A stretch of 64,000 nucleotides of DNA, taken from the NCBI GenBank assembly GCA_963815285.1, contig CAWFGB010000004.1:434001-498000 (forward strand), read 5' to 3'. The notes beneath the pieces were generated by a model. That model was not told the DNA's origin, made no database searches, and was given only the letters and a program-made list of their open reading frames with translations. The DNA is from JACCSI01 sp963815285. GTDB lineage: Bacteria; Acidobacteriota; Vicinamibacteria; Vicinamibacterales; UBA2999. Below are positions 16,928 through 25,916 of this stretch, in pieces. The number at the start of each line of letters is the position of its first letter. The stretch's first letter is position 1. The position numbers and the translations under genes were made by a program.

Positions 16928-18709
16928 TCACCGGCCCATGGGGACGACCAGCTGACTTGTGATGCCCGGCTCGATGCGCACGGACTGACGTACTTCGCGC
17001 GAGCCGAGACGAACGACGACTTCCATTTCTCCCGGAGGCAGATCACGCAAGACGAGTGGCGTCACACCACGATTCTGGCCGTTGATGATTACGCGCGCGT
17101 TAGCAGGTTCGGTGCGAACTTCGAGACCGCCAACCGTGGCCACACTCTGCAGCTCGACGTAGAGGCTGGTTTGCATCCCCCCGCGAATCATCAGCGGGAT
17201 GACGCGGGGCTCCGATCGCCCGACACGGACTTCCAGCACATGGGAGCCGGGCGAGAGTTCAGATGTGTAAGGCGTGATGCCGCGCTCTTCGCCGTCGATG
17301 GTCACGCGCGCCGCCACAGGCCGTGACTGGACGACGAGCTCGCCTCGATCCAGCGAGGCGGCTCCGCCGCCGCTCAGCAGCCACGCGATGGCGACGGCTT
17401 CGATTAGGGCAATCGCGCCCGCCGCAAGCAATGCGTGCTTGCGCCAGAACGGTGCCGAGGGTGATTCAGGTGGCGCCAGAACAGCAGCGCCAATTGGAGC
17501 ACGCTCATCCGGTGCCGCAGCGGCGACGAATATAGCGGGTTCGGCAGGTGCGATAGGTGCGGCCGGAGCAACAGGCGCGGCCGGTGCGATGAGTGCGGCG
17601 GGTGCAACAGGTGCGATGGGTGCAGCGGGTGCAACAGGTGCAACAGCTGCGGGAGGTGCAGGCCAGGCAGGGGCGGCAGGTGCAGACCAGACAGGGGCGG
17701 CAGGCGCGATGGGTGCGGCGGGTGCAACAGGTGCGGCCGGTGCAGGCCAGACAGGTGCCGGCGCGGGGGCCGACACCGGCACGGTGGCCGCACTCGGCAC
17801 GGGCGGGCTGCCGGCACCGCGTTCGAAGTCGATGACAAACTGATTGAGCTGGGCAGAGCTGGTCACATAAGACCGCTCGTGCGCCAGCAGCTCTTCGAAC
17901 GCGACCTGCGCCTCCTGCGTCGTCTGGTAGGAGGCCTGCGCATCGAATTGCAGTGCGCGGGAGATCCAGGTGCGAAACGTACCCGAGAGCCGCCTGGTCG
18001 TGTCGCCGCTGGTCTCGGTCAGCGTGTCGAAGACCGGGCCAAGCGAGAACAAATACTCGTCATCTCTCAGCCGTCGCCCAAGCAGGAGCGACAGAGCCAC
18101 GATCCCGATGCCGACAACGTCTGCGCTGGGCGGGAACTTCGAGAGACTTGCGGTCGGCGGCATGACGACTCGAAAGTCACGCCAGAGCCGCTCGGGTGAA
18201 TACTGAACTTTCTCCAACCCTGGCGCCAGCACGAACTCGGCGATGACCAGGCGGCCCTGCGGCGTGAGAATCAACCGTTCTGGACCGATGGTGCCGATGG
18301 TCGCATCACGCTGGTGCCGCGAGAACAGTGCCACGGCTGGCAACAACTGGCGTAACAGCGCCAGCACCGTGCTGATGTCCAGCCGCCAGTGTTCGCGCTC
18401 GACGAAAGTCAGCACGTCACTTAGACGCCATCCCGGCACGTGGTCCGAGTAAAGCAGCAGCGCGTCTGCCGCGGGCCGCTCGATCTTTCTGACCCTGGCA
18501 TACATCGCATGGCGCACGCGCGCCAGGCGAGCCACGCGTTCGCCGGTGGCCGCCGCAAACGCATGGGTGCTGGCAAGTGAGGCCGTAAACGACAGCACTC
18601 CAATCGCGTCCCCATTGTCGGGATCAAGGCAGAGCGTGCGAATACCGAAGCCGTCGTGAGACACCTTCTCTGTAATATCGACTGGAGCGAGCCCCCGGAA
18701 TAGAGGCAC
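16928..18709 (-). CDS. pseudokinase with PEGA domains
   Basis: The start is uncertain; a GTG at 18709 avoids overlap with the divergent rmuC. Residues 1-300 align by pattern with a Ser/Thr kinase fold but lack the catalytic signature: the HRDLKPEN loop reads IGTIGPER and the DFG position reads AEF. The protein continues through a roughly 80-residue Pro/Ala/Val linker, a membrane helix (LLAAGAIALIEAVAIAWLL) and two PEGA domains (GELVVQSRPVAARVTIDGEE; GLEVRTEPANARVIINGQ). A cytoplasmic sensor or scaffold with an exported PEGA part is the likely design. PEGA domains occur in acidobacterial kinase and surface proteins. Confidence 0.72.
   Translation of the reverse strand: MPLFRGLAPVDITEKVSHDGFGIRTLCLDPDNGDAIGVLSFTASLASTHAFAAATGERVARLARVRHAMYARVRKIERPAADALLLYSDHVPGWRLSDVLTFVEREHWRLDISTVLALLRQLLPAVALFSRHQRDATIGTIGPERLILTPQGRLVIAEFVLAPGLEKVQYSPERLWRDFRVVMPPTASLSKFPPSADVVGIGIVALSLLLGRRLRDDEYLFSLGPVFDTLTETSGDTTRRLSGTFRTWISRALQFDAQASYQTTQEAQVAFEELLAHERSYVTSSAQLNQFVIDFERGAGSPPVPSAATVPVSAPAPAPVWPAPAAPVAPAAPIAPAAPVWSAPAAPAWPAPPAAVAPVAPAAPIAPVAPAALIAPAAPVAPAAPIAPAEPAIFVAAAAPDERAPIGAAVLAPPESPSAPFWRKHALLAAGAIALIEAVAIAWLLSGGGAASLDRGELVVQSRPVAARVTIDGEERGITPYTSELSPGSHVLEVRVGRSEPRVIPLMIRGGMQTSLYVELQSVATVGGLEVRTEPANARVIINGQNRGVTPLVLRDLPPGEMEVVVRLGSREVRQSVRIEPGITSQLVVPMGR
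17530..17770. repeat. coding low-complexity repeat (Pro/Ala/Val linker)
   Basis: Imperfect tandem copies of short GGTGCRRC-type words (GCGGGTGCAACAGGTGC) encode the APAAPVAPAAPIAP linker of the PEGA pseudokinase on the minus strand. The triplet phase is kept throughout, so the array is under coding constraint, though it looks prone to length change. Confidence 0.65.
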
Positions 18710-18728
18710 AATTGCAGCAGACTCGTAA

Positions 18729-20156
18729 ATGAACACTGACGTGGCTCTCGCCGCTTCCGTTTTCGTCGCCGTGATTGCTGGTCTTGGGCTGGGATGGTTC
18801 ATGGCCCGCGCCGCCGGCCGCCGTGCCTTGGCGGACGCCTCCAACGCGCACCAGGACACCGCTCGCCATCTAGCCGAGGCGCGGAGAAACGTCGAGCAGC
18901 TGCGCCTCGCCCTGGAGGAGGCCCGCGACTCCTCGATCCCGATTCGTGAGGAGAATGCCCAGCTTCGTGCGGAACTTGCCCACCAGCAGCAGGTCATCCC
19001 CCAGCAGCTCGCGCTGCTGCAGCGCGCGGAAGCGCAGCTCAAGACGTCATTCGATGCCCTCGCCAGCAGCGCCCTTCGCACCAGCACGGAGGAGTTTCTC
19101 AAGCTCGCCGATCAGAAGCTCGGCAACGTCCAGAAGGAAGCGATCGGCCAGATCGATCAGCGCCAAACGGCCCTCGACGAGTTGATCAAACCAATCCGCG
19201 ACACGTTGACGCAGGTCGATCACAAACTCGCCGAAAGCGAGAAGGCGCGCATCGAGACGAGCGCCGCTCTCGGGAGCCTGATCCAACATCTCGGCCAGGG
19301 CCAGGACCAGTTGCGCGGAGCCACGCAGAACCTGGTGCGCGCGCTGCGAACCCCGAGCATCCGCGGCCGCTGGGGTGAAATCCAACTCCGGCGCGTCGTC
19401 GAGATGGCCGGCATGCTGGCGCATTGCGATTTCGATGAACAGCCGTCGCTGCTCGCCGAACACGGCCGCCAGCGGCCCGACCTGGTGGTGAAGCTCCCCG
19501 GCGGCAAGACCATCGTCGTGGACGCGAAGGTCCCTCTCGAGGCTTATCTGGATGCGACCGACGCTCAGGATGAAGCCGTGCGCGAGCGGCGCATGATCCA
19601 TCACGCGCGACAAGTGCGCGACCATATGTCAAAGCTCGGGGCCAAGAGTTACTGGGAACAGGTGCAGCCCTCACCCGAGTTCGTCGTCATGTTCCTGCCG
19701 GGCGAGTCGTTCTTTCAAGCCGCGTTGCAGCACGATCCAGAACTGATCGATTACGGCGTCCGTTGCCAGGTGTTTCCGGCCAGCCCGATCACCCTTATCG
19801 CGCTGTTGCAAGTCGTAGCCCAGGGATGGCGCCACGAGCGGCTGGCGCAGAACGCCGCGGAGATCCAGGACCTTGGCAAGGAACTCTACGCGCGCGTTTC
19901 GAAGATGACTGATTATCTCGACACGCTGCGCACCCGACTGGACGGTACCGTCAAAGCGTTCAACGACGTCGTTGGATCGTACGAAACGCGGGTGCTGGTC
20001 ACCGCTCGCAAGTTCAAGGAACTCGGCGCCACGTCGGGCACCGAGATCGACCCGTTGCAGCCCATTGACACGGTACCGCGGATCCTGCACAGCGCAAACC
20101 TGCTCGGCCTGCCGGATGATGTGATCGAGGCGGAGGCCATGCCAAAGGAAAGCTGA
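18729..20156 (+). CDS. rmuC: DNA recombination protein RmuC
   Basis: 475 residues. An N-terminal membrane helix (ALAASVFVAVIAGLGLGWFM) and a long coiled coil (EARRNVEQLRLALEEARDSS onward) precede the nuclease-like domain. That domain carries RGRWGEIQLRRVVEMAGM, CDFDEQPS, RPDLVVKLPGGKTIVVDAKV and FVVMFLPGESFFQAAL, all typical of RmuC. The family limits inversions at short inverted repeats and has a PD-(D/E)xK-like core. It is divergent from the PEGA gene with only about 20 bases between starts, so the promoters must overlap coding sequence. Confidence 0.93.
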   Translation: MNTDVALAASVFVAVIAGLGLGWFMARAAGRRALADASNAHQDTARHLAEARRNVEQLRLALEEARDSSIPIREENAQLRAELAHQQQVIPQQLALLQRAEAQLKTSFDALASSALRTSTEEFLKLADQKLGNVQKEAIGQIDQRQTALDELIKPIRDTLTQVDHKLAESEKARIETSAALGSLIQHLGQGQDQLRGATQNLVRALRTPSIRGRWGEIQLRRVVEMAGMLAHCDFDEQPSLLAEHGRQRPDLVVKLPGGKTIVVDAKVPLEAYLDATDAQDEAVRERRMIHHARQVRDHMSKLGAKSYWEQVQPSPEFVVMFLPGESFFQAALQHDPELIDYGVRCQVFPASPITLIALLQVVAQGWRHERLAQNAAEIQDLGKELYARVSKMTDYLDTLRTRLDGTVKAFNDVVGSYETRVLVTARKFKELGATSGTEIDPLQPIDTVPRILHSANLLGLPDDVIEAEAMPKES

Positions 20157-20157
20157 C

Positions 20158-21087
20158 ATGACCATTCACTCTCCCGTAAGTCTTCCGTTCGGTATCGCCA
20201 TCGTCTTGACCCTGACGATGGGCGCCGCCGGTATGGCGCAGCAGCCGGAGGCGACCTCCTTGTCGGGTAAGCCGCTTCACCGCATCAGCCTGCCGGACCA
20301 GCAGAAGCTCGAAGCCAACCTGGCGCAGGCCGAAAAGGATCTGGCCGCCAATCCGAAGAGCGCCGACGCCATTATCTGGGTGGGCCGGCGACTCGGGTAT
20401 CTCTGGCGCTATCGTGAGGCGATTGAGACGTTCTCGCGCGGTGTGGCCATGCATCCCGACGATCCCCGCATGTACCGGCATCGCGGCCACCGATACATCA
20501 CCGTGCGTGACTTCGACGGCGCCATCAAGGACTTCGAAAAAGCGGTTTCACTGATCAAGGGAAAGCCGGACGAGATCGAACCGGACGGGCAGCCTAACGC
20601 CGCCGGCAAGCCGCGGAGCACGCTGCACTTCAACATCTGGTATCACCGCGGGCTCGCCTACTACCTCAAAGGCGACTACACCAGGGCGCTCGACGCGTAC
20701 CTCGAGTGCATGAAGGTATCGAATAATGACGATGCGGTGGCGGCGACGAGCGATTGGACGTGGATGACGCTGATGCGACTCAATCGAAAGGCCGACGCGG
20801 CGAAGGTGCTCGAACGCATTACGCCGAAGATGGACATTCTCGAGAATGGCTCGTACCACCGCCGGCTGCTCATGTACAAAGGCCTCGAAAAGCCGGAAGC
20901 GCTACTCGATCCGACCAACGCCGACGGATTGACGATTGCCACGCAGGGTTATGGCGTCGGCAACTGGTACTTCGTGACCGGCAACACCGGCCGCGCTCGT
21001 GAGACGTTCGAGAAAGTCGTCGCCAGCCCGAACTGGTCGGCGTTTGGATATATCGCGGCCGAGGCTGATCTGCAAAGGATGAAGTAA
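20158..21087 (+). CDS. exported tetratricopeptide-repeat protein
   Basis: 309 residues beginning one base after the rmuC stop, so cotranscribed. The signal peptide is FGIAIVLTLTMGAAGMAQQ. TPR-like pairs follow: GRRLGYLWRYREAIETFSRG, RGHRYITVRDFDGAIKDFEK, HRGLAYYLKGDYTRALDAYL and VGNWYFVTGNTGRARETFEK. The spacing of Trp/Leu/Gly, Tyr/Ala and Ala/Phe is regular for the family. No catalytic motif is visible. A periplasmic scaffold or binding protein is likely. Confidence 0.78.
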   Translation: MTIHSPVSLPFGIAIVLTLTMGAAGMAQQPEATSLSGKPLHRISLPDQQKLEANLAQAEKDLAANPKSADAIIWVGRRLGYLWRYREAIETFSRGVAMHPDDPRMYRHRGHRYITVRDFDGAIKDFEKAVSLIKGKPDEIEPDGQPNAAGKPRSTLHFNIWYHRGLAYYLKGDYTRALDAYLECMKVSNNDDAVAATSDWTWMTLMRLNRKADAAKVLERITPKMDILENGSYHRRLLMYKGLEKPEALLDPTNADGLTIATQGYGVGNWYFVTGNTGRARETFEKVVASPNWSAFGYIAAEADLQRMK

Positions 21088-21185
21088 CACGCTACGTCAT
21101 AACTCCGCCTCGACATCCATCTCGCCAGGCCGGTTCAGCCGGCGGGGCTGGCAATGGTCGTCGCCAACCTCTCGGGTCGGCGCCG

Positions 21186-22730
21186 CTAACGATTGGCTTC
21201 GCGCGTCCACTGCGCAAGCACCGCCGCGCGATCTCGCGCTTTGCGCTGATCGAGCATGCGGTCCACGCGCCAGGGCAGCATCCAGCTCCAGTTGTCCGCC
21301 GTGATCTGCGCCGGCGTGTTGATGCGATCGCTCCAGCCGAACACGTCCTGCAGGGGAATGATGGCGCGCCGCGAGGGTGCGTCGAGCAGCGCGCGCAACA
21401 CGGCGTCCAGCGGCGAGGTAGCATGCGCACGGTGACGCTTGACCGAGGGCATCCGCTGCACTGCCCTTCGCTCCCCTGGCGGCGCCGTCTTCCACCAGGT
21501 CACCATCGGTTCGGTGTCATGAGTGCCGGTGGTAGCCACCGACGCTTCATCGTACTCGGCGGGATCGATGAACGGCTTGCCGGGCGCCTTCCATTCGCGC
21601 TCCCACCTGATCACCTTGAAACCGGGGACGCCAAGGCGTTTGAGCGACGCTCGGACGAAGTCGGGCACGGTGCCAAGGTCCTCGGCGATGACCTCGGCGC
21701 CGGTGTCGCGGTAGAGCGAAACGAGTTTTTCTCCTAATTTTGCTTGTGTCGGCGGATCGGGCGGCGCAAAGAACGGCGGCACGGACTTGTCCAGTGGCCG
21801 CATGTAGGTTCGATAGAGCCCGACCAGGTGATCGAGCCGGAAGCCGTCAAAGAGGCGCGCGGTCCGCTGCGCCCGGCGACGCATCCAGGCGAAGTCGTTC
21901 TCCGCCATGACGTCCCATCGCCACGGCGGCAACCCCCAGTCCTGCCCGGTTTCGCTGAAGGCGTCGGGTGGCACACCGACAGTCGCGTCGAAGCGGAACT
22001 CGCGCTGCCGCGTCCAGACGTCGGGGCTGTCCGCGGAGATCATGAACGGCACGTCGCCGAACACCAGCGTCGGCTGGGCCGCGCGTCGCGCCTGTGCCCA
22101 CTGCGTCGCGGCGATCCATTGGAGATACTTCCGGTAATCGATCTCCTCGGCGAGCTCGGTCACCGCGGCCGTCAGCGCCGGTGCAGTCCGTCGCGCCAGT
22201 GGCTGCGGCCATTCCCACCATGGGGTTCCGGAGTGCCGGGCATGAAGGGCACGGAAGACGGCGTAATCGTCCAGCCAGCTGGCCTCGGCGGCGACAAACC
22301 CACGGAACTGCTCCGCGCGCTCACTGCGGCGCGCGACCTCGTGCTCGACGAAACGCTGATACACCCGCCGCAGGACGCGCCCCTTGACCGCCCGCACGTC
22401 GGCATAGATCACGCGGTCCGCCTTACGGATGGCTTCGAGCGCGCGGCGATCGTCGTCCGGAAGCTGTGCTTCCCCGCCGAGCGCTTCGAAGTCTTCCACC
22501 GCGGGCAGGGAGATGAAGTTGGGATCCAGCGCCATCGCGGTCAACGCCGAATAGGGCGAGGACTGCGATTCCGGCAGCTCGGTGATCGGCAGAATCTGCA
22601 CGAAGCTCTGCCCGGCGGCCTGCAGCCATTTGGCGAACTGCGGCAGGTCGAGAAACTCGCCGATGCCCCAGCTGCGGGACGAGGCGATGGAGAACAGTGG
22701 AACCAGGATGCCACTGCGCCGCAGGGTCAC
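21186..22730 (-). CDS. malQ: 4-alpha-glucanotransferase (amylomaltase)
   Basis: A GH77 enzyme of 514 residues that transfers alpha-1,4-glucan segments between maltodextrins. Family markers are the N-terminal SGILVPLFSIASSRSWGIGE, ELPESQSSPYSALTAMALDP, the nucleophile region FDGFRLDHLVGLYRTY, the acid/base region EVIAEDLGTVPDFVR and the stabiliser near TGTHDTEPMVTWW. GTG at 22730 overlaps the aminotransferase stop (GTGA). The 98 bases between its stop and the TPR gene hold only a weak GCCGG/CCGGC hairpin. Confidence 0.95.
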   Translation of the reverse strand: MTLRRSGILVPLFSIASSRSWGIGEFLDLPQFAKWLQAAGQSFVQILPITELPESQSSPYSALTAMALDPNFISLPAVEDFEALGGEAQLPDDDRRALEAIRKADRVIYADVRAVKGRVLRRVYQRFVEHEVARRSERAEQFRGFVAAEASWLDDYAVFRALHARHSGTPWWEWPQPLARRTAPALTAAVTELAEEIDYRKYLQWIAATQWAQARRAAQPTLVFGDVPFMISADSPDVWTRQREFRFDATVGVPPDAFSETGQDWGLPPWRWDVMAENDFAWMRRRAQRTARLFDGFRLDHLVGLYRTYMRPLDKSVPPFFAPPDPPTQAKLGEKLVSLYRDTGAEVIAEDLGTVPDFVRASLKRLGVPGFKVIRWEREWKAPGKPFIDPAEYDEASVATTGTHDTEPMVTWWKTAPPGERRAVQRMPSVKRHRAHATSPLDAVLRALLDAPSRRAIIPLQDVFGWSDRINTPAQITADNWSWMLPWRVDRMLDQRKARDRAAVLAQWTREANR

Positions 22731-23893
22731 GAGTGGGCTCCCGGTGTGCTGGCGCGCGCCAGCAGCCGCGCAATGCCCCGATCAAATTGTTCGGGTTTCA
22801 CCAGCAGGCTGACGACGACGAACGCTTCACGTGCGAAGTCGAAGAAGTAGCCGGGGTGGACGAGCACATGGTCCGCAGTCAGCAGTTCGATCACGAGGGC
22901 CTCTTCACTGCGATAGGACGGCACCTGCAAGGTGGCCGACCATCCGCCTTCCGCCGGCAAAAGGGATATCGCCGGGGTCGTTCCCACGGCTGCTCGCAGG
23001 TGTTGCAGATTGCGTGCGATACGAGCCTGAATCTGCGCGCGAACGTCGGCGCCCCGAGCGAGCAGATGCGGAAGCGCCACCTGCGCCGGCGTGGAAACCG
23101 AAAGGAACGTGTCAGCAACCAACTCGTAAGCCGGCATCAGCTCGTCCAGCTTAGACGACGGGCCGCCAAACCCAATCCAGCCAAGTTTGATCTGGGGTAA
23201 CCCCACGGTCTTGGACAGACCGCCGAGGCTGCACACCACGGCGTCGCGCGCGTGCATCACCGATCGGGCGTGCGGCGACGCGGCGAGCGGGAAGTCGGCA
23301 AACACCTCGTCGCCGATCAGCATCAAGTTACGTGCCGCGCACACCTCGTCCAACCGTTGCAGGTCGTCCACATGCAGAAACGAGCCTGTCGGGTTGTTCG
23401 GGGAAACCACGAGCACCGCGCGTGTCCGGTCGCCGATGGCGGCCACTAATCCGTCGAGGTCGATGCGCCACTCGCTGTGGTAGTCGAGGCGGTACGGTCG
23501 TGCCGCGACTGACTCGAGCATGGTCAGGTGCTCGAACAGCGGATAGCTTGGCTGCGGAATCAGCACCGCATCGCCCGGGTCGCAGAGCAGCTTGAACAGC
23601 CAGGCGTACGCTTCGCTTGTGCTGGCCGTCAGGGCCACACGCTCTGGCGGAATATTCAGCCCCCGTCGAAGGAAGTCGCCAGCGACGGCTTCCCGCGCGG
23701 ACCAGAGCCCCATTGGTTGGGGATCATAAGAAAGGGATTCTGGAGACGCGAGTGGCGTCAGCAGGTCCGCTGGGTAGTCGAATCCGACCGCGGTGGGATT
23801 CGAGACCGTCAGATCGACGACGTCGATGCCGCGACGACGGAGCGCATCCAGCGTGCGCGTCGTGGCGTTGATCGCCAGTTCCGCCTTAACCAC
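22727..23893 (-). CDS. PLP-dependent aminotransferase, class I/II
   Basis: 388 residues of fold-type I. Visible features are the substrate-arm start (VDLTVSNPTAVGFDYP), AVLIPQPSYPLFEHL, the VVSPNNPTGSFL turn with the PLP-binding Asn, GDEVFADF and the Schiff-base Lys in SLGGLSKTVGLPQIKLGW. The substrate is unknown; relatives act on aspartate, alanine or aromatic amino acids. The only plausible start, GTG at 23893, is formed by the edge of a CACAGATTA repeat. It overlaps malQ by four bases. Confidence 0.87.
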   Translation of the reverse strand: MVKAELAINATTRTLDALRRRGIDVVDLTVSNPTAVGFDYPADLLTPLASPESLSYDPQPMGLWSAREAVAGDFLRRGLNIPPERVALTASTSEAYAWLFKLLCDPGDAVLIPQPSYPLFEHLTMLESVAARPYRLDYHSEWRIDLDGLVAAIGDRTRAVLVVSPNNPTGSFLHVDDLQRLDEVCAARNLMLIGDEVFADFPLAASPHARSVMHARDAVVCSLGGLSKTVGLPQIKLGWIGFGGPSSKLDELMPAYELVADTFLSVSTPAQVALPHLLARGADVRAQIQARIARNLQHLRAAVGTTPAISLLPAEGGWSATLQVPSYRSEEALVIELLTADHVLVHPGYFFDFAREAFVVVSLLVKPEQFDRGIARLLARASTPGAHS

Positions 23894-23917
23894 AGATTAC
23901 ACAGATTACACAGATTA
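23887..23917. repeat. CACAGATTA tandem repeat, copy 2
   Basis: TAACC followed by three units of CACAGATTA, essentially identical over 30 bases to the copy at 7622-7653. It separates the aminotransferase from the upstream HEAT-cyclophilin gene and supplies the aminotransferase GTG start on the complementary strand. Confidence 0.8.
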
Positions 23918-23944
23918 TTCTGATTTCAATCGGAGGGAGTTTGG

Positions 23945-25909
23945 TCAGGACTCCGGGAGGATGACGTCAACGCGCTCGATGACATCGCCCTCGACAACCC
24001 GATCGACGACGTCGATGCCGGAGGTGACCTCGGCGAACACGGTGTAGGTGTGATCGAGCCGCGGCGAGTCCACGAGATTGATGAAGATCTGCGCGTCCCC
24101 GGTGTCGCGGCCGCGCGTGGAAATGCCGACCGTTCCTCGCCGGTGCGAGACGAGGCCCACTTCGTCGCGCATGAATGGTCCCTGCCCAGCGTATTCATTG
24201 GCTCCCGGACTGCCGCCCTGGAGGACGAAGTTGGGCGCCACACGGTGGAACGTCAAGCCGTTGTAGTAGCCCTCGCGTGCCAGCGTGGCGATGTGTGAGG
24301 AGGTCACCGGCGCCTCATCCGGCAGCAGCCGCAGCTCGAAGGAGCCGCGTCCTGCGATCATGAAGCGAAGCCGGGCGAGCGCGAGCGAGGCGAGCTGGTC
24401 GGCCGGGAAGGTCTTCGTTTCGGGGCTGTACCGTGTCGCCTCTGGCAACGCCGGGCCCCCGAGCTTCGCGACGGCGTCGCGAATGGCGTTGAGCGCGTCG
24501 CGCGAGGTGTCCTTGCGCTCGGCATCGATCCGCTCGAACGTCTTGCGGAGCGCAGCCACCGCAGACGCTTGATCATCTGGGGTCGCGGCGAGGGCTCGCG
24601 ACGCCGTCATGATCAGCTGGTAGTCGGCGCTGGCGAGGGCCTCGCGGGCGAGCGCCGCCGCCTCGGGGCGCTTCAAGGTGACGAGCTCTCCGATTGCCGC
24701 CTCGCGCACGTTCTGGTGGGAATCGCGCCCGAGTCGCGTCAGATCCTCGACGCTCGCGAGGACCCCAGCCGCACGCGCGGCGTACATCCTGACCTGCCAC
24801 ACGTCGTGTCCGGCAAAACGTGGCATCGCAGCCCGTGCCTCGGCCGGAGCTAATTTGGCCAGGGAGACCATCGCATGAGCCGCGCGGTGCCACGCGCCCG
24901 ACGTTGAGGACCGCCCTTCGGTCAGTGCCTTGACTGCGCCGACGGCTGGCGCGGGAGCCGGGCAGCCGTTGCCGAGCAGGTCGATCGCGAGCAGCGCGAC
25001 GTGGGCATCTTCGTCACCAACCGCCTTCAACACCGGATCGCAGGAGGACTTTTGTGCCAGCCGGCCATAGGTCTGCAGCGCCTCGTAACGGACCTGTGCG
25101 TTTGCGTCACTCAAACCCTTGGCGATCACCGCTTCCCGGCCGTCGACTTCGGCTCGCGCTGCAACCATGGTCAGGCGCCGGACCTCGTCGTCTTCATCGG
25201 TAATCCCGGCCTCGAGTTGGGGGCGCGTCGCCGCGCCCGAGGCAGTCAAGGCAAGCGTGGCGAATCGCCGGATCCGCGTCAGCTTGTCGGCATCCTGGGG
25301 GCGTCCCTCGAGAACCGCGGCGGCACGCAGCCCGTCGAGCGTGGACGGCTTCAGCTTCGAGATCTTGCCGCTTTGGCGAGCCAGTGCTTCGAGCCCTTCG
25401 GCGGCGCCGAGCAGCGCGTCGATCTGAATCCCCGTTGACTTTTTGCTCGGCAGAACAGTCGCGAGGGCCTCCTCCACCTGAGCGACGTCCGCGGCGGCGG
25501 TATAGGCCAGCCGGCCGAGCGTCGCCGCCACGGCTCCCCATGCGCGCGGGTCCTGCTCAACCCGCGTCCGCGCCATCAGCCGGCCTTTCGCCTGGGCGAC
25601 GCCTTCAGTCCCTTTGGCAAGCTGGCCGACGGCGTTGGCGGCTTCGATGCGGACATTGAGGTTGTCGTCGGCCAGGGGCCGAGTGAGCGCGGGAATCAGG
25701 TCGGGACGCTCGAGCCGGCCCATCGCGCGCACCGACTGCTGCCGGATCTTCGGATCGCGGTTGGTAAGTCCCTGCCGCAGTGTGGCCAACTCGGCGTCGG
25801 TCTGCGCCCGATTGTCTTCGGCCACGATGAGGCGAGCGAGCAGGTCGGTGGGCCCCTGAGCTGACAGCGTGGACAGCGCGACCACAAAACAAAGCAGCAG
25901 ATGACGCAT
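23945..25909 (-). CDS. HEAT-repeat protein fused to a cyclophilin-type peptidyl-prolyl isomerase
   Basis: 654 residues from ATG at 25909, with a signal peptide (HLLLCFVVALSTLSAQ). About 450 residues of HEAT/armadillo-like repeats follow (RDPKIRQQSVRAMGRLERPD; DDNLNVRIEAANAVGQLAKG; VRYEALQTYGRLAQKS). The C-terminal cyclophilin domain has GYYNGLTFHRVAPNFVLQGG, the GTVGISTRGRDTGDAQIFIN block and the HTYTVFAEV strand. The catalytic Arg is in FHRV. A periplasmic folding factor with a protein-binding solenoid is the likely role. Confidence 0.88.
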   Translation of the reverse strand: MRHLLLCFVVALSTLSAQGPTDLLARLIVAEDNRAQTDAELATLRQGLTNRDPKIRQQSVRAMGRLERPDLIPALTRPLADDNLNVRIEAANAVGQLAKGTEGVAQAKGRLMARTRVEQDPRAWGAVAATLGRLAYTAAADVAQVEEALATVLPSKKSTGIQIDALLGAAEGLEALARQSGKISKLKPSTLDGLRAAAVLEGRPQDADKLTRIRRFATLALTASGAATRPQLEAGITDEDDEVRRLTMVAARAEVDGREAVIAKGLSDANAQVRYEALQTYGRLAQKSSCDPVLKAVGDEDAHVALLAIDLLGNGCPAPAPAVGAVKALTEGRSSTSGAWHRAAHAMVSLAKLAPAEARAAMPRFAGHDVWQVRMYAARAAGVLASVEDLTRLGRDSHQNVREAAIGELVTLKRPEAAALAREALASADYQLIMTASRALAATPDDQASAVAALRKTFERIDAERKDTSRDALNAIRDAVAKLGGPALPEATRYSPETKTFPADQLASLALARLRFMIAGRGSFELRLLPDEAPVTSSHIATLAREGYYNGLTFHRVAPNFVLQGGSPGANEYAGQGPFMRDEVGLVSHRRGTVGISTRGRDTGDAQIFINLVDSPRLDHTYTVFAEVTSGIDVVDRVVEGDVIERVDVILPES

Positions 25910-25916
25910 CCGGGAA

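Noticed and set aside
21744..22850. 368-codon plus-strand frame opposite malQ
   Set aside because: Fully antisense to the amylomaltase gene and without recognisable motifs.
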